Under the pieces are notes generated by a model. The model saw nothing but the letters and a program-made list of their open reading frames with translations. It ran no database searches and was not told where the DNA came from. A stretch of DNA of 44,553 bases, taken from assembly GCA_019113345.1 (NCBI GenBank), contig DXHQ01000071.1, positions 1 through 44,553 on the forward strand, written 5' to 3'. This stretch comes from Candidatus Faecalibacterium intestinigallinarum (GTDB lineage: Bacteria; Bacillota; Clostridia; Oscillospirales; Ruminococcaceae). The first letter of the stretch is position 1, and the number at the start of each line of letters is the position of its first letter. Positions 34,361-41,389 of the stretch are shown one piece after another. The position numbers and the translations under genes were made by a program.

Positions 34361-35152
34361 TTGAACCTGTCTGCGTCGATCGTGACCTATAACGACCAGG
34401 CCGAGGCCCTGCGGGCGGCCGCTTCGGTGCTGGAACACACCCGTCGCCACCCCCTGACCCTCTACCTGGTGGACAACGCCAGCACCGACGGCACCGGCGC
34501 CGGGCTGGAAGCGGCCGCCGCCGGCGGCCGGCTGGCCGCCGGCCCGCAGCAGACCGTCCGGGTCATCCGCCGGGAGAAAAACGTGGGCTTTGGCGCGGGG
34601 CACAACACCGTGCTGCCCGGCCTTGCCAGCGATTACCACTTTATCCTCAACCCCGACATCCTGCTGCGGGACGACACCCTCTCCGACCTGGCCGAATGGA
34701 TGCAGGCCCACCCCGCCGCCGTCATGGCCCGGCCGCGCCTGTGCTTCCCGGACGGGCGGGTGCAGGTGCTGCCGCTGCGGCGGTGCAGCCTGCGGCCGAT
34801 GGTCTACCGGCAGCTGAGCTTTCTCTCCTTCTGGAAAAAGTACAACGACGCCTACGTCATGGCGGGGGAGGACCTGACCGTCCCCCGGCAGATCGAATTC
34901 TGCACCGGCAGCTTTGCCGCGGTGCGGACCGACGCCTTCAAAGCCGCCGGCGGCTTTGACGAGGGCTACTTCATGTATGTGGAGGACGCCGACCTGACCC
35001 AGAAGATGCTGCAGCGCGGGCAGGTCTGGCTGGTGCCGCAGTTTACCGCCGTCCACGTCTGGCACCGCGCCGCCCACCGCAGCCTGCGGCCGATGGTCCA
35101 GCAGACAAGGAGCCTGTGCCGCTATTTCAGGAAGTGGGGGTTCCGGTGGTAG
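34361..35152 (+). CDS. GT2 glycosyltransferase, rhamnosyltransferase-like
   Basis: The 263-residue protein has one GT-A domain: ASIVTYNDQ, YLVDNASTDGTG, REKNVGFGAGHNTV, FILNPDILLRDD (the DxD-type metal site) and the C-terminal FCTGSFAAVRTDAFKAAGGF, GYFMYVEDADL. This pattern is close to WbbL-type rhamnosyltransferases. The start is TTG 34361, with GGGAGG ten bases upstream and 29 bases after the previous gene. A terminator follows, and rfbA-D-B come after with a new promoter. Together they point to a rhamnose-containing surface glycan, probably wall-linked. Confidence 0.92.
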   Translation: MNLSASIVTYNDQAEALRAAASVLEHTRRHPLTLYLVDNASTDGTGAGLEAAAAGGRLAAGPQQTVRVIRREKNVGFGAGHNTVLPGLASDYHFILNPDILLRDDTLSDLAEWMQAHPAAVMARPRLCFPDGRVQVLPLRRCSLRPMVYRQLSFLSFWKKYNDAYVMAGEDLTVPRQIEFCTGSFAAVRTDAFKAAGGFDEGYFMYVEDADLTQKMLQRGQVWLVPQFTAVHVWHRAAHRSLRPMVQQTRSLCRYFRKWGFRW

Positions 35153-35188
35153 TTGATTTTTCGCCTCCGGCAGTGTAAAATAACAATA

Positions 35189-35220
35189 GGCCCGTCTGCC
35201 AGCAAGGGGCGGGCCTTTTT
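35189..35220 (+). terminator. Terminator after the GT2 genes
   Basis: AGGCCCGTC region pairs with GGGCGGGCCT, then TTTTT. Confidence 0.85.
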
Positions 35221-35226
35221 GCATTG

Positions 35227-35257
35227 TTGACAGCGGACGCAGCCTCCGCTTTATGAT
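35227..35257 (+). promoter_or_regulatory. Predicted promoter of rfbA-rfbD-rfbB
   Basis: TTGACA (35227-35232) and TATGAT (35252-35257) with a 19-base spacer (18 to TTATGA). The spacer contains the inverted repeat GCGGA-N7-TCCGC, a possible operator. Confidence 0.55.
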
Positions 35258-35260
35258 CGG

Positions 35261-35279
35261 GCCGCCGCGCGGCTTTTTT
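35261..35279 (+). terminator. Short attenuator-like terminator in the rfbA leader
   Basis: GCCGC (35261-35265) pairs with GCGGC (35269-35273) across a three-base loop, followed by six T residues, 55 bases before rfbA. The stem is short, so termination would be partial. Confidence 0.5.
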
Positions 35280-35334
35280 CGCGCGCAGCCCGGGAGCTGC
35301 ACAACTTTTGAACTTACAAAAAGGAGTGCACGTA

Positions 35335-36222
35335 ATGAAAGGCATTATTCTCGCCGGCGGCGCCGGCACCCGGCTTTACCCGCTGACCATGGTCACCAGC
35401 AAACAGCTGCTGCCGGTCTACGACAAGCCGATGATCTATTACCCTCTGTCCACCCTGATGCTGGCCGGCATCCAGGATATCCTCATCATCTCGACACCGG
35501 AGGACACCCCCCGCTTCGAGCATCTGCTGGGGGACGGCAGCCAGTACGGCATCCATCTGCAGTATAAGGTCCAGCCCTCGCCCGACGGGCTGGCCCAGGC
35601 CTTCATCCTCGGGGAGGAGTTCATCGGCGGCGACTGCTGCGCCATGATCCTGGGGGACAACATCTTTTACGGCAACGGCTTCTCCCGCATCCTGAAGAAC
35701 GCGGCGCACAACGCCGAGGAAAGCGGCCGCTGCACCGTCTTTGGCTACTATGTGCAGGACCCCGAGCGGTTCGGCATCGTCGAGTTCGACGCCGACGGCA
35801 AGGTCCTCAGCGTGGAGGAAAAGCCCGCGCACCCCAAGAGCAACTACGCCATCACCGGCCTGTATTTCTACAACAATAAGGTGGCCGAGATGGCCAAACA
35901 GGTGCAGCCCTCCGCCCGCGGCGAGCTGGAGATCACCACCCTGAACGATATGTACCTCAAGCAGGGCGAGCTGGACGTTCAGCTGCTGGGCCGCGGCTTT
36001 GCCTGGCTGGACACCGGCACCATGGACAGCCTGGTGGACGCCGCCGACTTTGTCCGGATGATCGAAAAGAGGCAGGGGATCAAGATCAGCGCCCCCGAGG
36101 AGATCGCCTTCAAGTACGGGTGGATCAGCCGGGACAAGTTGCTGGAATCGGCCGAGCGGTACGGCAAGTCCCCCTACGGGCAGCATCTGAAGAACGTCGC
36201 CGACGGCAAGCTGAGATACTAA
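35335..36222 (+). CDS. rfbA: Glucose-1-phosphate thymidylyltransferase
   Basis: First step of dTDP-L-rhamnose synthesis: dTTP plus glucose-1-phosphate gives dTDP-glucose. The 295-residue product has the nucleotide-binding [34 protein letters not shown], the metal-binding [29 protein letters not shown] and [15 protein letters not shown] 35335 follows AAGGAG; a start at 35308 would add nine residues without a ribosome site. It leads rfbA-rfbD-rfbB, with spacings of 52 and 15 bases. Rhamnose likely feeds the GT2 enzymes upstream. Confidence 0.97.
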   Translation: MKGIILAGGAGTRLYPLTMVTSKQLLPVYDKPMIYYPLSTLMLAGIQDILIISTPEDTPRFEHLLGDGSQYGIHLQYKVQPSPDGLAQAFILGEEFIGGDCCAMILGDNIFYGNGFSRILKNAAHNAEESGRCTVFGYYVQDPERFGIVEFDADGKVLSVEEKPAHPKSNYAITGLYFYNNKVAEMAKQVQPSARGELEITTLNDMYLKQGELDVQLLGRGFAWLDTGTMDSLVDAADFVRMIEKRQGIKISAPEEIAFKYGWISRDKLLESAERYGKSPYGQHLKNVADGKLRY

Positions 36223-36274
36223 CGGCGCGCCGCGCGGCAGAACTTTTCTGACTGTCTAACTGAGAGGTGAACCC

Positions 36275-37192
36275 ATGAAAATCATCGTCACAGGCTGCAA
36301 GGGGCAGCTGGGCACCGAGATCATCAAGCAGCTGCGGGAAGGCAGAAGCGAGATCGGCCCCATCCCCGAAAAGCTGCTGAACGCCACCGTCATCGCGGTG
36401 GACCTGCCCGAACTGGATATTTCCAACTACAAGGCGGTGGACGACTTCATCCGCCGCTATAAGCCCGACGTCATCATCAACTGCGCCGCCTACACCAACG
36501 TGGACGGCTGCGAGACCAACCACGACGCCGCCTACAAGGCCAACGCCCTGGGTCCCCGCAACCTGGCCCAGGCCGCCGAAAAGATGGGCTCGCGGCTGGT
36601 CCATGTCTCGACCGACTACGTCTTTTCGGGCCGGGAGAACGGCGGCATCCCGCAGGACGAAGCCTGCCTGCCCGGGCCGATCAGCGCCTACGGCTCCACC
36701 AAGCTGATGGGGGAGCGCTACGTCGCGCGGTTCTGCCACCGGCACTTCATCGTCCGCACCGCCTGGCTGTACAGCTACTACGGCAAGAACTTTGTCAAGA
36801 CCATTGTCAACGCCGGCAAAAAGTACGGCAAACTGGAGGTGGTCAATGACCAGCTGGGCAACCCCACCAACGCGGTGGACCTGGCCCACGAGATCCTGCA
36901 GCTCTGCGTCACCCACGAGTACGGCCTTTACCACTGTACCGGCGAGGGCATCTGCTCCTGGTATGACTTTGCCTGCGAGATCATCCGGCTGGCCGGGGTG
37001 GACGCCTCGGTCGCGCCCTGCACAAGCGCCGAATACAAGGCCAAGCACCCCGACAGCGCCGACCGTCCCCACTGGAGCGCGCTGGACAACCGCGCCCTGC
37101 GCTGCTCGATCGGCAACCAGGTCCGCCCCTGGCAGGAAGCGCTGGCCTGCTTCTTTGCCCACTGGGACGGCGAAAACGGCATGAAACAGTAA
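36275..37192 (+). CDS. rfbD: dTDP-4-dehydrorhamnose reductase
   Basis: Last step of dTDP-L-rhamnose synthesis: NADPH reduction of dTDP-4-dehydrorhamnose. The 305-residue SDR-type product has the N-terminal IIVTGCKGQLGTEI, CAAYTNVDGCETN, VSTDYVFSG, the catalytic YGSTKLMGE (Tyr-xxx-Lys), and RTAWLYSYYGKNF. ATG 36275 follows GAGAGGTGA. It follows rfbA and precedes rfbB in an unusual order with no rfbC (3,5-epimerase) in this window; the epimerase must be encoded elsewhere if rhamnose is made. Confidence 0.95.
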   Translation: MKIIVTGCKGQLGTEIIKQLREGRSEIGPIPEKLLNATVIAVDLPELDISNYKAVDDFIRRYKPDVIINCAAYTNVDGCETNHDAAYKANALGPRNLAQAAEKMGSRLVHVSTDYVFSGRENGGIPQDEACLPGPISAYGSTKLMGERYVARFCHRHFIVRTAWLYSYYGKNFVKTIVNAGKKYGKLEVVNDQLGNPTNAVDLAHEILQLCVTHEYGLYHCTGEGICSWYDFACEIIRLAGVDASVAPCTSAEYKAKHPDSADRPHWSALDNRALRCSIGNQVRPWQEALACFFAHWDGENGMKQ

Positions 37193-37207
37193 AGAGGAAT
37201 CCATTTT

Positions 37208-38272
37208 ATGAAAACCTATCTCATCACCGGCTGCGCCGGCTTCATCGGCTCCAACTTTGTGTATTATATGCTGAAAAAGCATGACGACATCCTGCTGGTC
37301 AACCTGGATAAGCTGACCTATGCCGGCAACCTCGAAAACCTCAAGGGGGTCGAGGGCGACCCCCGCCACGTCTTTGTCCAGGGCGACATCTGCGACAAGG
37401 AGCTGGTCGAGGGGCTGTTCCGGAAATACGACTTCGACTATGTCATCAACTTTGCGGCTGAGAGCCACGTCGACCGCAGCATCGCCAACCCCGAGATCTT
37501 TGTCCAGACCAACGTGATGGGCACCGTCAACCTGCTGCAGCGCGCCAAGGAAGCCTGGTACGACCCCGCCGCCAAGACCTGGAAAGAGGGCAAAAAGTAC
37601 CTGCAGGTCTCGACCGACGAGGTCTACGGCGCGCTGGGCGCCGAGGGCTTCTTCACCGAGACCACCCCGCTTTCGCCCCACAGCCCCTATTCTTCCTCCA
37701 AGGCCAGCGCCGACCTGTTCGTCATGGCCTTCCACGACACCTACGGGATGCCGGTGAACATCACCCGCTGCTCCAACAACTACGGGCCCTACCAGTTCCC
37801 CGAAAAGCTGATCCCGTTGATGATCAACAACGTCAAGCATCACAAGCAGCTGCCGGTCTACGGCGACGGGATGCAGATCCGCGACTGGCTCTACGTCGAG
37901 GACCACTGCAAGGCCATCGACATGGTGGCCGAGGGCGGCAAGATCGGCGAGGTGTACAACGTGGGCGGCCACAACGAGCGGCCCAACATCTTCATCGTCA
38001 AGACCATCATCGCCCAGCTGCACGACCGCCTGCAGGACGACGGCATCAGCGAGGACCTCATCAAGCACGTGGCCGACCGCCTGGGCCACGACCGCCGCTA
38101 CGGCATCGACCCCACCAAGATCAAGAACGATCTGGGCTGGTATCCCGAGACGCCGTTTGAGAAGGGCATTGTCCTGACCATCGACTGGTATCTGGCCCAC
38201 GAGGATTGGATGAACAACGTCACCAGCGGCAACTACCAGAAGTACTACGAAGAAATGTACAAGAATCGGTAA
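37208..38272 (+). CDS. rfbB: dTDP-glucose 4,6-dehydratase
   Basis: Second step of dTDP-rhamnose synthesis: dTDP-glucose to dTDP-4-keto-6-deoxyglucose, with bound NAD. The 354-residue SDR product has the NAD loop YLITGCAGFIGSNFVYYML, NLDKLTYAGN, AESHVDRSI, VSTDEVYGALG (Thr-Asp-Glu catalytic set), YSSSKASADLFV, and RCSNNYGPYQFPEKLIPL. ATG 37208 follows AAGAGGAA. It is 15 bases after rfbD, the last gene of the operon. No terminator is obvious directly after; the next 500 bases hold repeats. Confidence 0.97.
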   Translation: MKTYLITGCAGFIGSNFVYYMLKKHDDILLVNLDKLTYAGNLENLKGVEGDPRHVFVQGDICDKELVEGLFRKYDFDYVINFAAESHVDRSIANPEIFVQTNVMGTVNLLQRAKEAWYDPAAKTWKEGKKYLQVSTDEVYGALGAEGFFTETTPLSPHSPYSSSKASADLFVMAFHDTYGMPVNITRCSNNYGPYQFPEKLIPLMINNVKHHKQLPVYGDGMQIRDWLYVEDHCKAIDMVAEGGKIGEVYNVGGHNERPNIFIVKTIIAQLHDRLQDDGISEDLIKHVADRLGHDRRYGIDPTKIKNDLGWYPETPFEKGIVLTIDWYLAHEDWMNNVTSGNYQKYYEEMYKNR

Positions 38273-38293
38273 GCTGCTGCGGCCTTTCTCGCG

Positions 38294-38327
38294 CTCAGCC
38301 GCGCAGTCGCACGCGTGAGAGGCAATA
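38294..38327 (+). repeat. Direct repeat, left copy, of the rfbB-pfkA gap
   Basis: CTCAGCCGCGCAGTC, GCACGCGTGAGAGGCAATA. It is repeated, with two extra C bases and one substitution, at 38473-38508, so the repeats bracket the R2 copy B. Confidence 0.75.
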
Positions 38328-38372
38328 TAGCCCTCTCCGTCACAGTCCGCTTGCGCGTCCTGTGCCACCCTT

Positions 38373-38479
38373 GGTTGCGGTGCCCTGTTTTTGCTGCGCG
38401 GGCGGTAGCCCGCTTGCAAAAAGCAGACCGCTGCCCCTGCTCCGCTTCGGCTGTTTCTGCCGCAGGCAGCGCCTCAGCT
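38373..38479 (-). repeat. Dispersed repeat family R2, copy B
   Basis: On the minus strand this 107-base block matches 28092-28197 almost throughout. The tip of one hairpin differs (GGGCTACCGCCC versus GGCTTTAGCCC) but remains paired. Its left end is within the direct-repeat bracket. Confidence 0.88.
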
Positions 38480-38508
38480 GCGCAGTCCCGCACGCGTGAG
38501 AGGCAATA
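38473..38508 (+). repeat. Direct repeat, right copy, of the rfbB-pfkA gap
   Basis: The second copy of the 34-36 base direct repeat (see 38294-38327); its left edge overlaps the end of R2 copy B by seven bases. Confidence 0.7.
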
Positions 38509-38520
38509 AGGAATGGATTT

Positions 38521-38567
38521 AAAAAGAGGCCCTGCCTTATCCCGGCGGAACGGGATAAAGCAGGGCC
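38521..38567 (-). terminator. Terminator of pfkA transcript, after the three-hairpin element
   Basis: On the minus strand GGCCCTGC and TTATCCCG pair with CGGGATAA and GCAGGGCC around a six-base loop, giving 16 pairs with one mismatch, followed by TCTTTTT. The three-hairpin element is therefore in the pfkA 3' untranslated region. Confidence 0.9.
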
Positions 38568-38588
38568 TGTTCGTATCTTTTCAGAACC

Positions 38589-38763
38589 GTCCAGCCGGGC
38601 GACATGTGCGTCCGGCTGGACACATCCAGGGAAATTTTCCGGCGGGAGTGTGCGAGGCCGAAGGCCGAGTGCGCGGTTCGCCGGGAAATTTTGTCGGAAA
38701 GGGGGATACTAGGGGGAAAACATTTCTGTCCTGCGTATGCAGGCAGAAATGGGTCCCCCCTAG
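38589..38763 (-). repeat. Dispersed three-hairpin element, copy B
   Basis: On the minus strand, starting six bases after the pfkA stop: H1 CTAGGGGG/CCCCCTAG enclosing ATTTCTG, CCTGC-ATAC-GCAGG and CAGAAAT; H2 AAATTTCCCGGCG with CGCCGGAAAATTT (one mismatch) enclosing GCACTC, GGCC-TTC-GGCC and TCGCACACTC; H3 GTCCAGCCGG/CCGGCTGGAC with the same loop core ACGCACATGTCG. Compared with copy A at 25184, at least five stem pairs change on both sides. Confidence 0.85.
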
Positions 38764-38769
38764 AAGGCT

Positions 38770-39849
38770 TTAACCGAGACTGATCCCCATCCGGCGGGCG
38801 ACGGTCAGCAGGTCGCAGCTTTCGGGGATGTTGCGGCTCTTGCCGGCAATGTCTTCCAGGCGGTTTTCGACCACACGGCCGTTGACCATGGCGACGGTGA
38901 CGCCGTAGCGCTCGGCCTCCACCAGCTTGGCGGCGTGGCTGCCGAACTGGGTGGACAGGACGCGGTCGTAGGCGCAGGGGGTGCCGCCCCGCTGCATATG
39001 GCCGGGGATGCACACGCGGGTCTCAAAGCCGGTCTTTTTCTGGACGGCGGTGGCGATGCGGTTGGTGGCGGTGGCGCCGAAGCCGGCCTCGGCCCGTTTG
39101 GCGGTCCACTCCTTGCGCTTCATGCGGGCTTCCTCGGCGTTGAGGGCGCCCTCGGCCACCGCGATGATGGAGAAGTTGGAGCCGTTCTTGGCGCGGCGCT
39201 CGACGGCGGCGCAGACCCGGTCGATGTCGTAGGGCAGCTCGGGCAGCAGGATGATGTCGGCGCCGCCCGCAATGCCGGCGTACAGGGTCAGCCAGCCGGC
39301 CTTGTTGCCCATGATCTCGATGCACATGACCCGGCTGTGGCTGCCGGCGGTGGTGTGGATGCGGTCGATGACGTCGGTGGCAATGTCCACCGCGGTGTGG
39401 AAGCCGAAGGTGACGTCGGTGCCGTAGATGTCGTTGTCGATGGTCTTGGGCAGGCCGATGATGTTCAGCCCCTCCTTGGACAGGAGGTTGGCGGTCTTGT
39501 GGGTGCCGTTGCCGCCCAGACAGAGCAGGCAGTCCAGCTTGAGGTCGTTGTAGGTCTTTTTCATGGCGGCGACCTTGTCGATCTTGTCCTCCTCAATGAC
39601 CTGCATCATCTTGAAGGGGGTGCGCTTGGTGCCCAGAATGGTGCCGCCCAGGGTCAGCAGGCCGCGGAAATCGTCCGGCTGCATCTTCTTGTAGTCGCCG
39701 TTGATCAGGCCGTGATAGCCGTTCAGGATGCCGATGATCTCGACATTTTCGCCCATGCGGACGTAGAGCGCTTTCGCCACGCCGCGGATGGTCGCGTTCA
39801 GACCGGGGCAGTCGCCGCCGGCGGTCAGGATGCCAACACGTTTCTTCAT
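38770..39849 (-). CDS. pfkA: 6-phosphofructokinase
   Basis: It phosphorylates fructose-6-phosphate to the 1,6-bisphosphate, the main glycolytic control step. The 359-residue product has GILTAGGDCPGLNATIRG, CLGGNGTHKTANLL, LPKTIDNDIYGTD (the catalytic Asp region), IEIMGNKAGWL and HMQRGGTPCAYDR. The Gly in GGNGT at the E. coli Gly104 position favours ATP, while Lys in PKTIDND is the residue of PPi and mixed-type (group III) enzymes. Asn replaces the common Asp of GGDG. The start at 39849 follows AGAGGG; an in-frame ATG at 39867 contains the ribosome site itself. A promoter lies at 39925-39953. Confidence 0.95.
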   Translation of the reverse strand: MKKRVGILTAGGDCPGLNATIRGVAKALYVRMGENVEIIGILNGYHGLINGDYKKMQPDDFRGLLTLGGTILGTKRTPFKMMQVIEEDKIDKVAAMKKTYNDLKLDCLLCLGGNGTHKTANLLSKEGLNIIGLPKTIDNDIYGTDVTFGFHTAVDIATDVIDRIHTTAGSHSRVMCIEIMGNKAGWLTLYAGIAGGADIILLPELPYDIDRVCAAVERRAKNGSNFSIIAVAEGALNAEEARMKRKEWTAKRAEAGFGATATNRIATAVQKKTGFETRVCIPGHMQRGGTPCAYDRVLSTQFGSHAAKLVEAERYGVTVAMVNGRVVENRLEDIAGKSRNIPESCDLLTVARRMGISLG

Positions 39850-39924
39850 GATAAACCCTCTTTTCATTTCGCTTGTCGTGTGCCCCGGGCGCAGGATGCC
39901 GCCCGCGCCCTTATAGATGTATTA

Positions 39925-39953
39925 AGAGTAGTCCAGGATGCCGCATCTGTCAA
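39925..39953 (-). promoter_or_regulatory. Predicted promoter of pfkA
   Basis: On the minus strand TTGACA (39953-39948), 17-base spacer, TACTCT (39930-39925). The -35 is perfect and the -10 weak. Confidence 0.6.
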
Positions 39954-40010
39954 GGTTTTTTGAAAGTTTTTTGTAAAAATTGCCGGGCGGCACAAATTCC
40001 CAAAAAACAG

Positions 40011-40039
40011 TTGACAACGCTGCGGCGATGGGGTATAAT
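40011..40039 (+). promoter_or_regulatory. Consensus promoter of the tRNA-Gln/tRNA-Pro pair
   Basis: TTGACA (40011-40016), 17-base spacer, TATAAT (40034-40039), 46 bases before tRNA-Gln. Confidence 0.9.
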
Positions 40040-40085
40040 ATCCCTTGTCAGCGGAACGGCCGAGCCTTCCGCGGCATGAACACAA

Positions 40086-40159
40086 TGGGGATTTGCATAG
40101 TGGTAGTGCGGTAGACTCTGACTCTACTTGTGGGAGTTCGATTCTCTCATCCCCAACCA
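40086..40159 (+). tRNA. tRNA-Gln (anticodon CTG)
   Basis: A 74-base cloverleaf with acceptor stem TGGGGAT/ATCCCCA, the U1-A72 start typical of tRNA-Gln, encoded ACCA and intact T-loop TTCGATT. The anticodon stem GTAGA/TCTAC closes the loop CTCTGAC, so the anticodon is CTG. Confidence 0.94.
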
Positions 40160-40161
40160 AA

Positions 40162-40187
40162 ACCGCAGCCGCAAAGCTGCGGTATTT
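40162..40187 (+). other. Hairpin spacer between the two tRNAs
   Basis: ACCGCAGC pairs with GCTGCGGT around CGCAAA, followed by ATTTT and then directly by tRNA-Pro. It may be a weak terminator or a processing structure. Confidence 0.6.
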
Positions 40188-40188
40188 T

Positions 40189-40264
40189 CGGGGCATAGCG
40201 CAGCTGGTAGCGCGCCTGGTTCGGGACTAGGAGGCCGTGGGTTCAAATCCCGCTGCTCCGACCA
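40189..40264 (+). tRNA. tRNA-Pro (anticodon CGG)
   Basis: A 76-base cloverleaf with acceptor stem CGGGGCA/TGCTCCG (one G-U pair), encoded ACCA and T-loop TTCAAAT. The anticodon stem CCTGG/CTAGG closes the loop TTCGGGA, anticodon CGG. It complements tRNA-Pro(GGG) at 25053. Confidence 0.95.
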
Positions 40265-40273
40265 GAATATATA

Positions 40274-40317
40274 CCCGCATGAATGCTTGAAAAATCAAGT
40301 GTTCATGCGGGTTTTCT
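40274..40317 (+). terminator. Terminator of the tRNA pair
   Basis: CCCGCATGAA pairs with TTCATGCGGG, with an inner CTTGA/TCAAG stem, followed by TTTTCTTTG. Confidence 0.92.
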
Positions 40318-40457
40318 TTGTTTCTGTGTCCCGCAGGCGTGTGCGGAGGCCCGATTTTACGCCTCAGCGCCTTTGAAACGTCGTAGAAAAGTCGTAAAAA
40401 CCCACAGTGAGAACCTGCAAACACCGGGGAATATTGTGTATTTTTGTGTACAACTCC

Positions 40458-40486
40458 TTGCGCTTTTGTGTAAAAGTGTGTATAAT
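40458..40486 (+). promoter_or_regulatory. Promoter and possible operator of hicAB
   Basis: TTGCGC (40458-40463), 17-base spacer, TATAAT (40481-40486). Two TTTTGTGTA copies (40442-40450, 40464-40472) lie 22 bases apart, and two AAAAGTGTG copies lie near the -10 box (40472-40480, 40487-40495). These repeats are candidate HicB operator half-sites. Confidence 0.65.
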
Positions 40487-40507
40487 AAAAGTGTGAGGAG
40501 GTGCGGT

Positions 40508-40702
40508 ATGACACCGAGGGACCAGGCGATACAGGCGCTCAAAGAGGATGGTTACCGCTTTGAACGGCATGGCGGGAACCATGATATTTATTATAACCCG
40601 GAGCTGCAATGCTCCATCCCCGTCAAGCGTCACAAATTTTCCGAAAACACGTTGCGTTATATCCTGAAAGAAATCAAGCAAAACCGGAAGGACAGGGGCT
40701 GA
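40508..40702 (+). CDS. hicA: HicA-type mRNA interferase toxin
   Basis: HicA is a small double-stranded-RNA-binding-fold toxin that cleaves mRNA. The 64-residue product has the family size and motifs: MTPRDQAIQALKEDGYRF, GGNHDIYYNP with the catalytic His25, and IPVKRHKFSENTLRYILKEI. ATG 40508 follows AGGAGG. The antitoxin gene begins 35 bases downstream. The toxin appears complete. The 200 bases before it contain the tRNA terminator and the promoter with repeats. Confidence 0.93.
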   Translation: MTPRDQAIQALKEDGYRFERHGGNHDIYYNPELQCSIPVKRHKFSENTLRYILKEIKQNRKDRG

Positions 40703-40737
40703 AAGGCTCCTCTCTGCCGGTAGGAGGGAGGCAGCTT

Positions 40738-41136
40738 ATGAAATACACTTACACCGCCGTCTTTATGCCGACTGAGGATGGGACGGAGTATTACGCCCGG
40801 GTGCCCGACCTGCCCGGCTGCGTGACCACCGGAGAGAATCTTGAGGATGCCATTGCAGAGATCACGGACGCCGCCAGCGGCTGGCTGGTGGTTGCGGAGG
40901 ACGAAGGGCTGGACATCCCCGCGCCGTCCGCGCAGGATGCCATTGTCCATGAGCCCGGAAGTATTTTGTCTCTGGTTCAGGTGGACACCCTGGCTTACCG
41001 CGCCGCGACAGACACCCGGTCTGTCCGCAAAAATGTATCGCTCCCGGCCTGGATGGCGGAATTGGCCGACAAGCGGGGGATCAACTGTTCCCAGCTGCTG
41101 CAGAATGCGCTGAAAGCCCAGCTGAATGCGGGATAA
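40738..41136 (+). CDS. hicB: HicB-type antitoxin with C-terminal DNA-binding domain
   Basis: HicB blocks HicA and represses its own operon. The 132-residue product has the HicB fold (YTAVFMPTEDGTEYYARVPD, LPGCVTTGENLEDAIAEITD) in about residues 1-80 and a C-terminal RHH/CopG-like segment (RKNVSLPAWMAELADKRGI, CSQLLQNALKAQL). This is the longer, DNA-binding form of HicB. ATG 40738 follows AGGAGG; starts further upstream overlap hicA out of frame and lack ribosome sites. A terminator follows 10 bases after the stop. Confidence 0.94.
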   Translation: MKYTYTAVFMPTEDGTEYYARVPDLPGCVTTGENLEDAIAEITDAASGWLVVAEDEGLDIPAPSAQDAIVHEPGSILSLVQVDTLAYRAATDTRSVRKNVSLPAWMAELADKRGINCSQLLQNALKAQLNAG

Positions 41137-41145
41137 GCTATGCTG

Positions 41146-41178
41146 AGACGGATGCTTAGACAGGCATCCGTCTTTTTT
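41146..41178 (+). terminator. Terminator of hicAB
   Basis: AGACGGATGC pairs with GCATCCGTCT, followed by TTTTTG. Confidence 0.93.
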
Positions 41179-41271
41179 GTTTGCCGGCGGGAGGAACTGT
41201 GCAAAATGCGCTGAAAACGGGCGCTCGGATTGTGCCAAACGCCGAAAATTGTCCCGGCGGGCCTGGATGCC

Positions 41272-41300
41272 TTTACAATTGCGGCAGAGTGTGCTACAAT
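41272..41300 (+). promoter_or_regulatory. Predicted promoter of the amino-acid ABC operon
   Basis: TTTACA (41272-41277), 17-base spacer, TACAAT (41295-41300), each one base from consensus. The leader contains the inverted repeat TATCACT-N20-AGTGATA (41310-41343). Confidence 0.72.
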
Positions 41301-41389
41301 GCAAAGCGTTATCACTGCATTACTTTACCACGGCATAGTGATAGAATGATACGGGTGGGAAGCGCAGTGGATGTAAGGAGGAGCACACC

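Noticed and set aside
38280-38770. CRISPR array or insertion sequence in the 500-base rfbB-pfkA gap
   Set aside because: The repeats are only two copies each, differ in length, have no regular spacers, and no transposase frame is present; they are better described as dispersed structured repeats.
41195-41225. Similarity between the hicB 3' end (GAATGCGCTGAAAGC) and GCAAAATGCGCTGAAAAC
   Set aside because: Only about 15 of 18 bases agree and no further similarity extends on either side, so a hicB remnant is not supported.
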